Assembly: GCA_014529385.2 (NCBI GenBank) | Contig: CM043960.1 | Span: 26,799,896-26,863,895 of the forward strand | Source of the DNA: Adiantum capillus-veneris | Taxonomy: Eukaryota > Streptophyta > Polypodiopsida > Polypodiales > Pteridaceae | Direction of reading: 5' to 3' | Length of the DNA: 64,000 nt | Shown here: piece by piece, positions 23,101 to 33,325 of the stretch | How the letters are laid out: each line of letters begins with the position of its first letter | Numbering within the stretch: the stretch's first letter is position 1 | Made by a program: the position numbers and the translations under genes | The notes under the pieces: generated by a model | What the model saw: the letters and a program-made list of their open reading frames with translations, nothing else | Database searches by the model: none | What the model was told of the DNA's origin: nothing

Positions 23101-24372
23101 CAATTTGATTTAGAAGCTCATCAAATGGATGTGCGAACTGCTTTTCTTAATGGTGACTTGGAAGAGGAAATTTATATGGAACAACCAGAAGGGTTTGTTA
23201 TTCCAGGTAAAGAAGACCTTGTTGCTCAGCTCCATAAGGCACTATATGGTCTCAAACAAGCTTCGCGAGCCTGGTATACAAAATTTGATCTTTTTCTCAC
23301 CTCTAAAGGATTCATCTCTTGCTCGTCAGACCCCAACTTATACATAAAACGCCAAGGTAGCAGTTTTGTGATTCTTGCTCTTTATGTGGATGATACCATC
23401 CTTGTTTCCAATGATTTGGGATTTCTTCAGCAAGTGAAAAAGTTATTGTCTTCTGCATTTGATATGGTGGATCTTGGAGAGATTCACTCGTGTCTTGGCA
23501 TTCAAATCCAACGGAACCGTACAAAAGGTATTTTATTCCTTCGACAGCCAAAGTTTATTGCAGATACTATTCAAAAATTTGGTATGGAATCTGCACATTC
23601 AGCCAACACACCTTGTCTTGCAAGCTCTACGAAGAACACTTCTGACAATGGCGGTCAACTTGTCACAAATCAACCTTATGCTAACTTGATTGGATGTCTT
23701 CAGTTTGTTGGCATGAACACTCGTCCTGATATTTTGTTTGCTGCTAATTATCTTGGACAACATCTTGCATGTCCTTCTCTTAAGCATTGGTCTGCTGCAA
23801 AGCGTGTGTTGAAATACTTGAAAGGCACTACAGATTTTGGTTTAGTCTATCGACGACAACTCACATCGGATTCTATGCAATCTCTTTCTCTTTTGGGTTA
23901 CACAGATGCAGACTGGGCAAGCTCACATTTATCTATGCGATCTACTAGTGGAAATTGCTTCTTTATAAATGGTTGTCTTGTTTCTTGGACTAGCAAGAAA
24001 CAACGTTGTGTTGCAGTTTCTACGACTGAGTCAGAATATGTTGCGGCATCACTTGCAGCTCGTGAGTTGATTTGGATTCGACAAATGCTAGTTGATATTG
24101 GTCACTCTCCTCTTTCTAGCACACCCTTGCGGTGTGACAACCAAAGTGCTATTAGTCTTGCAAAAGACTATGTTCAACATAATAAGTCAAAGCACATTGC
24201 TGTCCATTATCATTATGTCAGGTATGAAGTACGCAAAGGAACCATTATGGTTGAACACTGTCCAAGTGACCAGATGATTGCAGACATTTTGACTAAAGGC
24301 CTCAACGAGTCATGTTTCATCCTCTTGCGCTCGGAGCTTGGAGTTGCTTCGACCTCACTCTTTCTAGATTAG
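20188..24372 (+). CDS. gag-pol: Copia-2 gag-pol polyprotein, intact
   Basis: 1394 residues from ATG 20188, chosen because its context AAGATATGG is good (A at -3, G at +4) and the protein starts as copia gag does (MAMNILVNGFPSGQ). Domains in order: gag. Two zinc knuckles, CSYCNRNGHTEDDC (about residue 272) and CEYCGRSDHPTHMC (about 311). Aspartic protease, FIVDSGATG (Asp 373). Integrase, HTDICGP (Asp 568), RSDNGGEY (Asp 630) and AERKNRT (Glu 666), which is the DD35E spacing. Reverse transcriptase, YVDD at 1066. RNase H, YTDADW (1240), STTESEY (1281), CDNQSA (1317). No stop or frameshift. A second zinc knuckle is less usual for copia. It would provide all functions for its own copying in cytoplasmic particles and integration in the nucleus. 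Confidence 0.96.
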   Translation: MAMNILVNGFPSGQRSVPPFQGQGFPGWKAKMLLILEGDELSDVVLGNRVCPPQPVDTDNDNVLITEGPIFEDWNVAYTDWQRRDKAARRYILSALTDSLLLDMYELPTSHDVWKYLIANFQKKSVTEILYLRGLLNKLQYEVGTAMTGHIESFKSIINQLAAAGDPVPQKQLITLLLDTVKDSSYDNIVTILSNKDGLDFDQACMSLIEYSQRQERRNASHETAMISHEETESQQMERAFYARRRPFQRGNRRGGRCGNIFSRLKFPNKQCSYCNRNGHTEDDCWARQYDEEHNITTKQPRLSRDSSSSCEYCGRSDHPTHMCYKRRFDTDRNRAYATEHRNNIVPETSCVLCSVAPDRILHVRDGSLFIVDSGATGNMTYQSKWLHNYHPLPVQRVVYLADDTTCQVKGIGDLYLGTLSSSTRILRGVLHVPDLQRNLLSVARLVDLGLFVGFDHTKCRIEKDGKTIATAPRNGNLFELSLNDAVANVVTAPGDHDCKVWHHRFVHADFSKLLDLQRRDLVHGMDLKAHPHMGICEFCALGKHNRKPFPLSNTTHSHDILDLVHTDICGPLPSSRSQYRYFITFIDDFSRYTTVFLLRQKSEALSVFKQFHKAAELQTGRRLKKLRSDNGGEYVSREFVSYCADSGIHHEHTIPYSPQQNGVAERKNRTILNAVRCMLIHSALSRVFWAEATLTAVFIQNHLPTTAPSGKITITAWTGDIPSVSHFRTFGCIAYIHVPKETRTKLDAPGLKVIFIGYSDTSKGYKFYDPSSKKVIVNRDATFNEQLMGGSWSMDDSDDTKSLLQAFPFLSEDETLPIEQLSSSRPSIPNVANDDIDIFVDLPIDFEHGSCHVYDDDIADNAFSTSEDPVTYDEAISSPQKDQWQEAMEAEYDSLISKGTWILTELPPGRTTIKCKWVYKTKVKADGSFDKFKARLVAKGYSQVAGVDYQETFSPVVRITSVRVLLAFAVQFDLEAHQMDVRTAFLNGDLEEEIYMEQPEGFVIPGKEDLVAQLHKALYGLKQASRAWYTKFDLFLTSKGFISCSSDPNLYIKRQGSSFVILALYVDDTILVSNDLGFLQQVKKLLSSAFDMVDLGEIHSCLGIQIQRNRTKGILFLRQPKFIADTIQKFGMESAHSANTPCLASSTKNTSDNGGQLVTNQPYANLIGCLQFVGMNTRPDILFAANYLGQHLACPSLKHWSAAKRVLKYLKGTTDFGLVYRRQLTSDSMQSLSLLGYTDADWASSHLSMRSTSGNCFFINGCLVSWTSKKQRCVAVSTTESEYVAASLAARELIWIRQMLVDIGHSPLSSTPLRCDNQSAISLAKDYVQHNKSKHIAVHYHYVRYEVRKGTIMVEHCPSDQMIADILTKGLNESCFILLRSELGVASTSLFLD

Positions 24373-24620
24373 CTTCTTTGCTATTGTAATAGCTTTGTAC
24401 ATATGACATTGTAATCTTTTAGGTACCATGCACTATGCACACTCCACATTTGCACATTGTGATCTCTAAGTCACTTGAATATTTGTACATAGATGCACAA
24501 TTCACTTTCACATCATCATCGCTGGTTCATATTTTCACATTGTATAGGGGCTTGGGTTTTTCCCTTGAACTCCCCAAGGGTTTTTTCATCCAAAGCTAGA
24601 GACCTTTGTTTGAGTGGGGG
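24373..24620 (+). other. Copia-2 3' untranslated region and polypurine tract
   Basis: 248 bp after the stop, ending in GAGTGGGGG (24612-24620), which abuts the 3' LTR and is the likely plus-strand primer. Confidence 0.8.
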
Positions 24621-24761
24621 TGTTGGAGCTATATATGGCTCACTCTACTCAACTTGGTCTCACCTATATATTTGTATCTTGTCCTCAATATGAATCAGTC
24701 TTTGGGAGCGTATATGGTGTGTCTCTTGTCTCGTCTCTCTCTTTCTCTCTACATCTCAACA
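24621..24761 (+). repeat. Copia-2 3' LTR (141 bp)
   Basis: Matches the 5' LTR except CTATATAT for CTACATAT. Confidence 0.95.
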
Positions 24762-24766
24762 CAGAG

Positions 24767-24923
24767 TATACTGACAAGGTTTTGCAACGTTTCAATATGG
24801 AGAAGGGAAAGGCACTGAGTGTTCCATTGCCACCATATGTGAAACTTAGCAAACAAGATTGTCCTGTGTCTGAGGAATAAAGGCTGAAATGGATAAGATT
24901 CCATATGCGTCTGCAGTGGGTAG
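24767..24923 (+). pseudogene. pol: Copia-1 RT to RNase H linker segment
   Basis: Continues directly from 19291 once copia-2 and one CAGAG copy are removed: EYTDKVLQRFNMEKGKALSV, then PYVKLSKQDCPVSEE. A small deletion near 24880 creates TAA and shifts the frame. The other frame then gives MDKIPYASAVG up to the Tat insertion at 24924. Confidence 0.85.
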
Positions 24924-25062
24924 TGAAGCGGTCCGGGGCGGGCAACAAGAAGAGCAACCTCTAGACACCCTTCAACGCTCCCGTGCTACTCAATGGGGCT
25001 GGGGCACAACACAACACAAACCAAAACAACAAACCCCCAGCCAAATCCCAACTACACTAAAA

Positions 25063-25102
<40 letters not shown>

Positions 25103-27468
25103 TGATCGGGCTGCTTTGAAGTGTATCGTTAATGATCAAGCAAACATAAATATATATATGTAAGAAAGAGAGAGAAGGGGGTGCTTGTTGCACTAATGCC
25201 TTCTTACAAATCTGTCATGACCAATCAAAGTGAGATTAGTATTTGTTCAACATAGCCTGAGTAAATTACACCACAACACATCACAAGAAAAAAGCCACCC
25301 CAATCACTGTCTTAAGGCCAGGGGAGTCCTCTCCACCCTGTCGCCCTCTTACAGCATGTGGGATTTATGGCTAAATTGATAACAATACCCGAAGACAAGC
25401 TATCAAGAAATTAAATAAAACACCAAGATACTTACACATCATTATTGTCCATGACTTCACGTTGGAAGGGAGACAAGGTATCCATGCTTAGTCCAAATTC
25501 ACCCTCCTTGATTCGGCAAATGTTGGGCTTACTCTAGTAGGAGAAATGATAGATTTACTACTCTCAATTTAATGATCACTCTCTCTTACAATGGCATAGA
25601 GTTCCCTTGCTAATCACCCCTAATACAACACATACATATGCCTAATGCCAATGAGATTCCACTCAAGAGCTCCTTCTCAAGAGGTTGAGCTTGGCTTCTC
25701 AAGCTATAGCATAGTGCTCTTTCTTCTCCCCGTTTTTGTGCTAGCTACACCCTCCTTTTATAGCAATTTTGAAGGCTAGGGTTACTCCTCTAACCATGGT
25801 TGGGTTAGATTTTCAGCAATTTATCTAATTTCTTTTGCTTGGAATTATCAAGAAGTTGGTGGGGAAAGAGAGAGAAGAGAAATGGAGGTGATAGGACTTT
25901 TCATAGTGGGTTAGTGTTAGTAGAGTTAGTATTAATTTACAAATGGAATTGGATATTTACAATGGGAGTATCCATGTAGGATACAAATAAGGAAGAAAAA
26001 CTCTTAAGAGGTAAGAAAAGGTGGATTTCTTATAAGGTTGATGCTCCAAGTGTCTTGAGTAGGGCCAATTTTGACGCTTGTTGACGGTCCACTAGCTTTG
26101 ACGGTACATTTTTTCTCCACTCTTGACCTTCCTTGAGAGACAAGGTAATTGAAGCTAAGTAATCAACTACCATGATGCTGTCTTTTAAGAGAAGAGGCTG
26201 AATTTTGTGGTTTTTTTGATAGATATGGGTAATTTGGAGGAGGAAAAATGAGACTAGGTGGTCAATTTTGGAATGGAATTGTGTGTGGGAGGTATGAGTT
26301 CACCATGGTTTCTCTTATTCTTCAAGGTTGAGGAGAAGGTGAGTAGGGTGAAGAGAGGAGTGGTGAGAGAGGTGGGGATGATGAGTGGAGAAGTGTGTGT
26401 GAAAGAGGAAAATGATAAAGTGGAAGAGAGAGTGTGGCTGCATAGCATGGGAAAACTGGGGTCCACTAATAAAATCATAGCTCACAGCTCGTAGCTCAAA
26501 AAAATATGAAAAAATTTGAGGCAAAAGTTCAGCCCATGATCTACAACTTTTGTTTGTATCACCTTTTCAAATTCGGAGAGCAAGTGAACTTTAAAAATTC
26601 AGCAAAACCGACCGTTTTTTTCCACTGCACAAGGTCCTTGTGGGGTCCTTCTTTGGATGATTCTTTTGAATACCTCCAAGAGTGAGCCCTCCATAGTGCA
26701 TGTATGCATGCCACCTACCCTTGACCTTATTTGGTAGGTCTATAATTGAAGATATTGTTGAGATCATGATATAAGTGAATAGTACAACTAAGAAAATCAA
26801 ATATTGAGGGGTCTAAAAAATATGTGCATGTCAAATATAAATAATATAAGTGGAAAAAATATAAAGGGGTCAAAAGAAATCTCTCTCATTATGAGGCTAC
26901 CATAAAAAGATAAATATTTTTGGTGTTCTAATTTTTTAGAAAAAAAACAAAATAGATGTAGGAAGGGAAAAATCACAATAGTGAAAAAATATACACATAA
27001 ATAAAACTAGTTTTTTTGGATTTTTGTTGGGGTGGAGTTACACCAAATATAAGAGAAGCTTACATGAAAATATTTCTATATGGAATAAAGAGTATGAAAA
27101 ATGGTAAGAAAAATTGTGGTAATGGTGAGGCAATGTACAGAGCATAAATAACACACACCTAGGTAGAAATATTTAAATAAATACCAAAATAATTATGAAA
27201 AAATCTTTTATTTAGGCCCTATATACAAAGAAATATTTACATACGCATGGGCCATAATATACTTATATTTTTTATTTTTTTGGCTCAACTAGCCCAATGA
27301 CTAGCTAATTGAGGGTTTTTTATTTCAGTAAGGAGATATGGGAAAAGTCCCCTAACTCACACGCACCTATATACAGTGAAAGGGTGAGGGTAACCACAGT
27401 GTTTGAGTGATTTGATAGGGTGAGATAACTCACTATGGCAATTACAGAGAGCCGAAAAACGGCTATCA
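24924..27468 (-). repeat. Tat 3' LTR
   Basis: On the plus strand it runs TGAAGCGGTCCGGGG to GGCTATCA. It has a 120-bp deletion relative to the other LTR (34571-34690), with ACAC at both break points. A minus-strand TATA box (TTTTATA on plus) lies at 25756-25762. Small open frames inside (26254-26524 and others) recur in the other LTR and have no domain. Confidence 0.95.
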
Positions 27469-27470
27469 TC

Positions 27471-27483
27471 AGCCCTCCCCCAG
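27471..27483 (-). promoter_or_regulatory. Tat polypurine tract
   Basis: Minus strand CTGGGGGAGGGCT just before the 3' LTR, the expected plus-strand primer. Confidence 0.8.
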
Positions 27484-27496
27484 GATGATGGTATAT

Positions 27497-28918
27497 TCAT
27501 GTACCATCATAAAGAACCTTTTCCAAAGAGAGTGCTTCAGAGTCCTTGACAAGATCTTCATTGTTTGGCCCCTTGGAATTTTGGTTTGTGTTACACTCAT
27601 GCTTCATGAAACAATACTTACATGGGATAGTTGCCTTTTGCTCTGGTAGATCCTTTGGTAGAAGGCTAATCAAGTAAGGCTTCAAGCGATAGCCGTTTAC
27701 CTTCCTGTAGTGCTCTTTCCCATTCAAGTCCATAAGTTGATAGTAACTTGAATTGAAAGCCTTCTTGACTATGTATGGCCCCTGCCATCTTGTTTCAAAT
27801 TTGACATCAAAACGATTATCGAGTCGATTGTCATACCTTAGCACAAGATCTCCTTCATTGATGCCTTTGTCCTTCAGTTTCTTGTCAAGCTTCTCCTTTG
27901 TCTGTGTGGCTTTCCTCTTATAGCACTCGTATGCTGCTTCTCTTTTCCACTCAAGCTCAGCTAAGGTAAGAAGTCGATCCATCCATGCTTCTTGATCATC
28001 TTGTGCTGATTTGCCATGAAGTCGCATTGTTGGAATGTTTAGCTCAATTGGCTGTAAAGCCTCTTGACCATAGACCAAGTGAAATGGTGTGAACTCCGTG
28101 GCTTCCCTATATGTGGTTCGATACGCCCACAAGGCACCATCCAAGAAGTCATCCCACAACTTTGTCTTGTTTTTCACCGTCTTTCTAATGATGCCTGCAA
28201 TGACACCATTAGCTTTTTCTACCAAACCATTTGATTGGGGATAGTAGGGTGTACTGTGACGACGTAGAATGCGAAGTTCTTCACAGACTTCTGTGAGCAA
28301 TCCCTTTCTAAACCCTAGACCATTATCAGAAACAATCTCCAAAGGTGTGCCAAATCTACAACAAATGTGAGGGTAGACGAATTTGCTCACTGTCCTCTCA
28401 TTTACCTTTGCCACACTTTGTGCTTCCACCCACCTAGTCATATAGTCTACAGCCACTAGAATGTAGAGTTTACCATTTTTTGTCCTAGGCAGAGGACCCA
28501 TAGCATCAATGCCCCACTTTTCAAAGGGTCCATTTGCAAGCACGATTTGCCTTGGACCATGAATCAATCTTCTATTCCCATTTACCTGACAATTGTGACA
28601 ACTTTTACACCAATGTTGGACATCCACATGCAGACTTGGCCAAACATACCCCGTAAGCAAAATCTTCTTCACAGTTAATTCTTGGGAAAAATGACCACCA
28701 CATGCCTCTTCATGCAAACCTTTTAGAATGGCTGGAATTTCCGCGATAGTTGGTACTCTTCTGCACACTTTATCCTTCCCTCTTTGATAAAGGGAGCCTT
28801 CTAGGAAGAGATACATGCTTGCCTTCTTCATGAGTCTCCTCTTCTGAGCTTTTGTGAAGTCTGGTGGAAACTCACCCTCCAAAATGTAGCCAATGATGGG
28901 AGCCAATGACTCCAATCC
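27497..28918 (-). pseudogene. pol: Tat integrase
   Basis: In frame with RT/RNase H after the TAG and has no own ATG near its start. Zinc-binding HHCC: H.EACGGHF..., then CKSCHNCQ. Catalytic core: WGIDAMGPLP, IVSDNGLGFR and YYPQSNGLVEKANG give D, D, E. C-terminal part: GDLVLRYDNRLD and WQGPYIVKKAF, with no chromodomain after it. The protein ends at TGA/TAA close to the polypurine tract. It would insert the cDNA. The single TAG is the only lesion seen. Confidence 0.92.
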
Positions 28919-30548
28919 CTAGTACCTCGGTTGCTTCACAGCAGCCGCCACCATGATGACCTGCACTTCTTTCTTTACACATGCAATGGCTTGTTGTGCA
29001 AGTAAATCAGCATCTTCATTTTGTTTCCTAGGAATATGATATAATTGCACCTCCTCAAATTGATTAAATAGCCTACGGATGGTATGAACTTTGGCCCTTA
29101 GTCTTTCATTTTTGCATGCCCAAATGCCTAAAATCTGCTTCACAATGAGAAGTGCATCCCCTTTTACCATGATACGTTGTATACCATGGCCAATGCATAT
29201 TTTTAAACCATGAAGTAGTGTGTCATATTCTGCTTCATTGTTGCTAGCTGAACTTGGTAGATTGAACTTCTCTTTCATGACCACCTCTCCACTTGGGTTG
29301 AGCACCACTAGCCCTCCCCCTGCTTTTCCTGTGGCTCGACGAAAAGCTCCATCAAAGAACAAGGTAAAAGCATTAGGAATACTTTTTGGTGGTGGCAATG
29401 GTAGGGTCTTTACTTCAGGCACCTTAATCTCCTTTTCACGCACCCTATAAGTGAGAATCCCTGCCAATTGTGCACGCACACTATCTTCTACCTTGAAAGA
29501 GTATTGAAACTCTTGCAATTCCATAATCCACTTTGCGATCCTAGTACTAAGATTCATTTGAGATGACACCCAAGGGAACAAATTCTCTGCGGTGAGGATT
29601 ACAAAAGGTTTTGGGAGCAAGTAGGATCTAAACTTCCTTATCGCAAACATGAGAGAAAGCATCATGAGTTCTGCCTCCGTGTAGCCTCTCTCTAAAGCAT
29701 TCATGACCCTACTAGCAAAGTAGATGGGCCGCATCCTGGTACTATAGGGATCTTGTTGTAGCAAAACTGCACCAATTGTTTCTTTCCCAACACTAGAGCT
29801 AACAAAGAATGTGTACTCCCAACAAGGAGGCATGAGTGTTAGTAGCTCTGACAAAATGGCTTTAATGTTACAAAAGTACTCTTCAAGCTCATCAGACCAT
29901 GCAAATTCTACTTGTTGTGTCAACTTTTGCAAAGGGTGAAGTAACTCCGAGGCTAAGTGAATGAAGCGTGACATATACTTCACCTTTTGAATGAATGAGA
30001 TGACCTCCTTAAGACTCTTGGGTGATGGTAGCTCAATAAGAGCCTTTGCCTTTGAAGGATCCACTTCAATGCCTTTGTAAGAAACTTTATGACCAAGCAA
30101 GATTACTTCATCCTCACCTATATGGCACTTGTCGGGGTTGAGTTGACCTCCCATGTCGTAGAGCTTCTTTAAACCTTCTTCTACCCTTTGTAGATGCAAT
30201 GATTTTGAGCTATAAATACAGAAATCATCAATGAACACCCTAATTGACTTTCCAAAGAATGCTTGAAACACCATATTCATGAAACGTTGGAATGTTGCAG
30301 GAGCATTTGTCCGACCAAATGGCATGACTCTAAACGCATAACAACCCCAAGGAGTGATAAAGGTTGTTTTCAATTGATCCTCCAATGCAATCCCTATTTG
30401 AAAGTAACCTGAGTAACCATCGCACACAGTGTACTTCTCATGACCAGCTACCTCATTTAGTATCTCATCCTGGAATGGGAGGGGAAAGTGATCTCTTTTT
30501 TTTGCCTCATTGAGGGGACGGTAATCCACACACACCCTCCACTTGCCA
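28919..30548 (-). pseudogene. pol: Tat RT, RNase H and second RNase H
   Basis: RT: NGKWRVCVDYRPLNEA, PFGRTNAPATFQRFMN and the catalytic FIDDFCIYS (FIDD in place of YxDD, as usual in this branch). First RNase H region: FVSSSVGKETIGAVLLQQD to ERGYTEAELMMLSLMFAIRK, followed by a long connection. Second RNase H: LFFDGAFRRATGKAGGGLVV, NNEAEYDTLLHGLKI, VKGDALLIVKQILG and PRKQNEDADLLAQQA, with the expected D, E, D, D residues. This archaeal-type domain marks the Tat/Ogre group. The frame ends in TAG (28919-28921), and integrase follows in the same frame. Confidence 0.92.
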
Positions 30549-31352
30549 TTTTTTCTTAGGAGTGACAACAACAGGAGAGACCCACTCTGAATTCTCCACT
30601 GGATAAATGAAACCTGCTGCTAGAAGCTTTCTTACCTCCTTGAGTAGAGCCTGTTCCTTTATAACTCCTAGCCGTCGTAGCTTCTGAGCTTTAGGTGTGG
30701 CCTCAGGCTTTAACTCAATCTTGTGTTGAACAACATCTACCCCACACACATCGGTGTAGTCTTTAGCAAAAATCCTAGGAAACTTCCTTAGCACACATTT
30801 GAACTCCTCTCTTTCATCCTTTGTAAGTGTTGTTGATAGCATACCTTCCAGCATCCCTTCATCTTGAACACCTTCGTTCTCTTGAGTACCTACCTCCTCC
30901 AAGCCTTGACAAGAGGTCTCTTGGTTGCTTGGCTTAAACCTTACCCCCATGACTTCGATGGAAGACTCCTCTTCAGTAATGCTGCCGCTACTTTCTTGTT
31001 CTGAAGTGCTATCGGTCCAACCTTCTTCCGTCTCACTTTGAGATGATTCTTCATGGAGCTCCTCTTGGCGTTGCTCCTTCATGTCAAAGACAACCTTCTT
31101 ATGATTGTCATTCCTGCAAATTAATTTCCCACTCTCCCAATCCTGCAAAGCTCGCATTTTCATTAGCCATGGTCTTCCTAGGATAAATGGATAACCACTT
31201 CCCTTGGTCGACATAACATAAAAATCCACCGCTTTCTTAATGCCAAAGGCCTCTACAAAGACATTTTTACAAATGCCTACACACCTAGCCTTGCTATTGT
31301 TTGCCATCTTGACTTTGATTTCAGGTGTCTCATGGATGTGCATGCCTAGTCT
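30549..31352 (-). pseudogene. pol: Tat protease remainder and RT N-terminus
   Basis: Same frame as gag after the TAA: RLGMHIHETPEIKVKMANNS, and the retropepsin flap/second half YPFILGRPWLMKMRAL. An acidic Ser/Glu linker follows, then the RT entry EWVSPVVVTPKK. At 30549-30554 a run of six A (minus strand) has one base too many. The frame shifts and RT continues in the next frame as NGKWRVCVDYR. Confidence 0.85.
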
Positions 31353-32771
31353 TTACATGAGTCCCTCTGTCATGATGCAAATTTGTGCACCCCCATCCAC
31401 TAGACCTTTCCTAACCAATCTTCCTTTGATGTAACAGTCTAGCACCGGTGTAATGTCCTCATTCATTTCAGCTTGTGCAATTTTTACAACGGGCGCACTC
31501 TCTTTTACCTTTCTCCTAGTGCTAACTGCCCTTGTTAAATCCCTCCTAACTTGTGGACATAATGCAAGAAATTGAGGCCATGAAATATCAGGACCCTTAC
31601 CTCTCATGTCTTCCAACAAGTTGTACGGAGCCATACCATGTCCAAGAGGGAAGTCTTGGAGGTTGATACGACGTCGAGTCCTCTTGGTTTCCTTGGTTTC
31701 CTTTGCCTTCTTGCCTTGTCCATGGTCACTCTGTGATGTGACTCCTTCTTTCTCTTTACCTTTTCCTCGGCCACGCTTAATGCCATTGGCTTCCATGTCA
31801 ACCTCATTTGAATTTGTCACCTCTACCACATGCACATTTGGATCTGGCAAAGGTGGAACTCTTTCTACCCCTTGTGGAGGTGGTCTTGGTCCATTTGGCC
31901 TTTGTAGAAGCCTTGGTTGTTGACCAGCTCCTTCTCTTGCATTCATCACTGGGTAATTTAAGTTAGGTCTCCCTGGCTCTCCACGGGGCCAAGGACAATT
32001 ATACATCCCATGTCCAGACTCTCCGCAATTCCAACATTGCAAGACTCTCCTAGTTCGTGGCTCTCTCTCTTCTGACTTCTTTGCTTGTCCCTTTGGACCT
32101 ACAACTTGTGCAAGGTGAATTGACAGGCTGCTTAAAGATTCATTTAACTTCTCAATCACTTTAGCCGTTACCTCAGGAAGCTCCCTAGATGTTGATGCTT
32201 GTGACTTACCTTTGGGTCTAAGACCTTCTATTGGAACCTCTCTCCTTAAGCACTTGAGTTTCCTATACTTCTCAGCAGCCCTAGTTTTCGCTGCATCAAA
32301 AGTAGCAGGTGCACCCGCCTCAACTTTTACCTTAAGGTCAGGAAAGAGTCCGGCTATGAACCTCTCCTTCTTTAAAAATTCTGCACCATCACCAGGGTTA
32401 GCAACATTTCGTATCCATAGAGCCCAAAGACGTAGAAACTCTTGCTTGTACAAGTAGTAGTCATCTAAGTCTTTTTGCTTATGAGAAACAATGTCTTGCC
32501 ATAGTTTTTGAGTGTTTTGGGGATCAAAGAAGTATCTCTTAAAAAGATTCAAAACTTCTGTGTAATTCCCCTTAATTTCCTCAGGCAAAGAGTCAAACCA
32601 AGTACTAGCATCTTTCCTAAGGACCACTTCAAACATTTCTACACGTTCTTGATTGGTTACTATCCTCTTGATACGGCAAGACATCTTGAAATTTGCTAAA
32701 AATAATTCTGCATCCTCTCCAGGCTCTCCAAAGAAAAGAGGATATCCAGACATTTGGCGTTGGCTCTCCAT
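31353..32771 (-). CDS. gag: Tat gag with start of protease
   Basis: 472 residues from ATG 32771 (MESQRQMSGYPLFFGEPGED). It has a gypsy gag core (WFDSLPEEIKGNYTEVLNLF, then YYLYKQEFLRLWALW). One CCHC knuckle CWNCGESGHGMYNC lies at about residue 245. A basic, Pro-rich linker follows. The C-terminus begins the aspartic protease with LVDGGAQICIM, where the usual D-S/T-G triad is D-G-G. TAA ends the frame right after TEGLM, inside the protease. The same frame then continues. Gag forms the particle, and the split protease needs either readthrough of TAA or is broken in this copy. Confidence 0.9.
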   Translation of the reverse strand: MESQRQMSGYPLFFGEPGEDAELFLANFKMSCRIKRIVTNQERVEMFEVVLRKDASTWFDSLPEEIKGNYTEVLNLFKRYFFDPQNTQKLWQDIVSHKQKDLDDYYLYKQEFLRLWALWIRNVANPGDGAEFLKKERFIAGLFPDLKVKVEAGAPATFDAAKTRAAEKYRKLKCLRREVPIEGLRPKGKSQASTSRELPEVTAKVIEKLNESLSSLSIHLAQVVGPKGQAKKSEEREPRTRRVLQCWNCGESGHGMYNCPWPRGEPGRPNLNYPVMNAREGAGQQPRLLQRPNGPRPPPQGVERVPPLPDPNVHVVEVTNSNEVDMEANGIKRGRGKGKEKEGVTSQSDHGQGKKAKETKETKRTRRRINLQDFPLGHGMAPYNLLEDMRGKGPDISWPQFLALCPQVRRDLTRAVSTRRKVKESAPVVKIAQAEMNEDITPVLDCYIKGRLVRKGLVDGGAQICIMTEGLM

Positions 32772-32859
32772 TATTATGAAATATTACAACACGAGTTACA
32801 ATAAGGGATACAATAGAGATTTAGAACCACTCGCCTGCAAATGAAGAAGTAAGAAAATA

Positions 32860-33279
32860 CTACTCTAGGTTTTCTTCTTCAGCTATCCAAGCTTCAATGA
32901 GGTCTCGATTTGTTTGATCAAAACAAAAAGGTAGACTATTGATGAGCTCTAAGAAGGGTTGAAATTCTTCAAAGCTAAGGCGATAAACAGAAATCTCTAG
33001 AACTTCATTTTCTGGATCCAAAAGAGCAACCACGTCCCAAGTGATAAATTGCACTTGCTCTACAATTCCCAACGCACAAGCGGTTTGTATAAAAACTAGA
33101 TCTTCATGCTCGTCGAAGGCTTTGAGAAAGTAGCAATTGACTAGGAGCTCCTTTCCTTCGAGTTCCACACAGTCGGAGTGAGGCAACCTTCTCACAATTT
33201 CATAAAGAACATCCTCATCAAGTCCAATCAAGTTTGCAAGATTTAAAGACTCCACTTGTGCTACAAAATTCCTGGACAA
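32860..33279 (-). CDS. Tat leader ORF B, paralogue of ORF A
   Basis: About 139 residues, minus strand, ending 88 bp before the gag ATG. It starts without an ATG (first codon TTG, with a stop a few codons upstream). Motifs are VLYEIVRRLPHSDCVELEGK, EDLVFIQTACALGIVEQV, RLSFEEFQPFLELINSLPF and DLIEAW. The parts shared with ORF A are in the same order and spacing, so the two arose by duplication and then diverged. It is more acidic than A. The function is unknown, and the F-box-like start is a weak hint only. Confidence 0.55.
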   Translation of the reverse strand: MSRNFVAQVESLNLANLIGLDEDVLYEIVRRLPHSDCVELEGKELLVNCYFLKAFDEHEDLVFIQTACALGIVEQVQFITWDVVALLDPENEVLEISVYRLSFEEFQPFLELINSLPFCFDQTNRDLIEAWIAEEENLE

Positions 33280-33325
33280 AAACTCCTTAGGATTATGGTT
33301 AAATCATTCAAAAGCATAAAGAGAT

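Larger units (their letters stand above)
19292..24761 (+). mobile_element. Copia-2: complete Ty1/copia element
   Basis: 5470 bp with 141-bp LTRs that differ at one position by eye, a tRNA-Met primer site, one uninterrupted polyprotein frame and a purine-rich tract before the 3' LTR. The target duplication is CAGTG on the left (19287-19291) and CAGAG on the right (24762-24766). The copia-1 reading frame across the site shows CAGAG was original and the left copy has one substitution. This is the only complete, apparently competent element in the window. Confidence 0.96.

Noticed and set aside
26254..26524. Small genes in the Tat LTR (also 35922-36192)
   Set aside because: They are repeated only because the LTR is. 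They have no domain and both strands are open.
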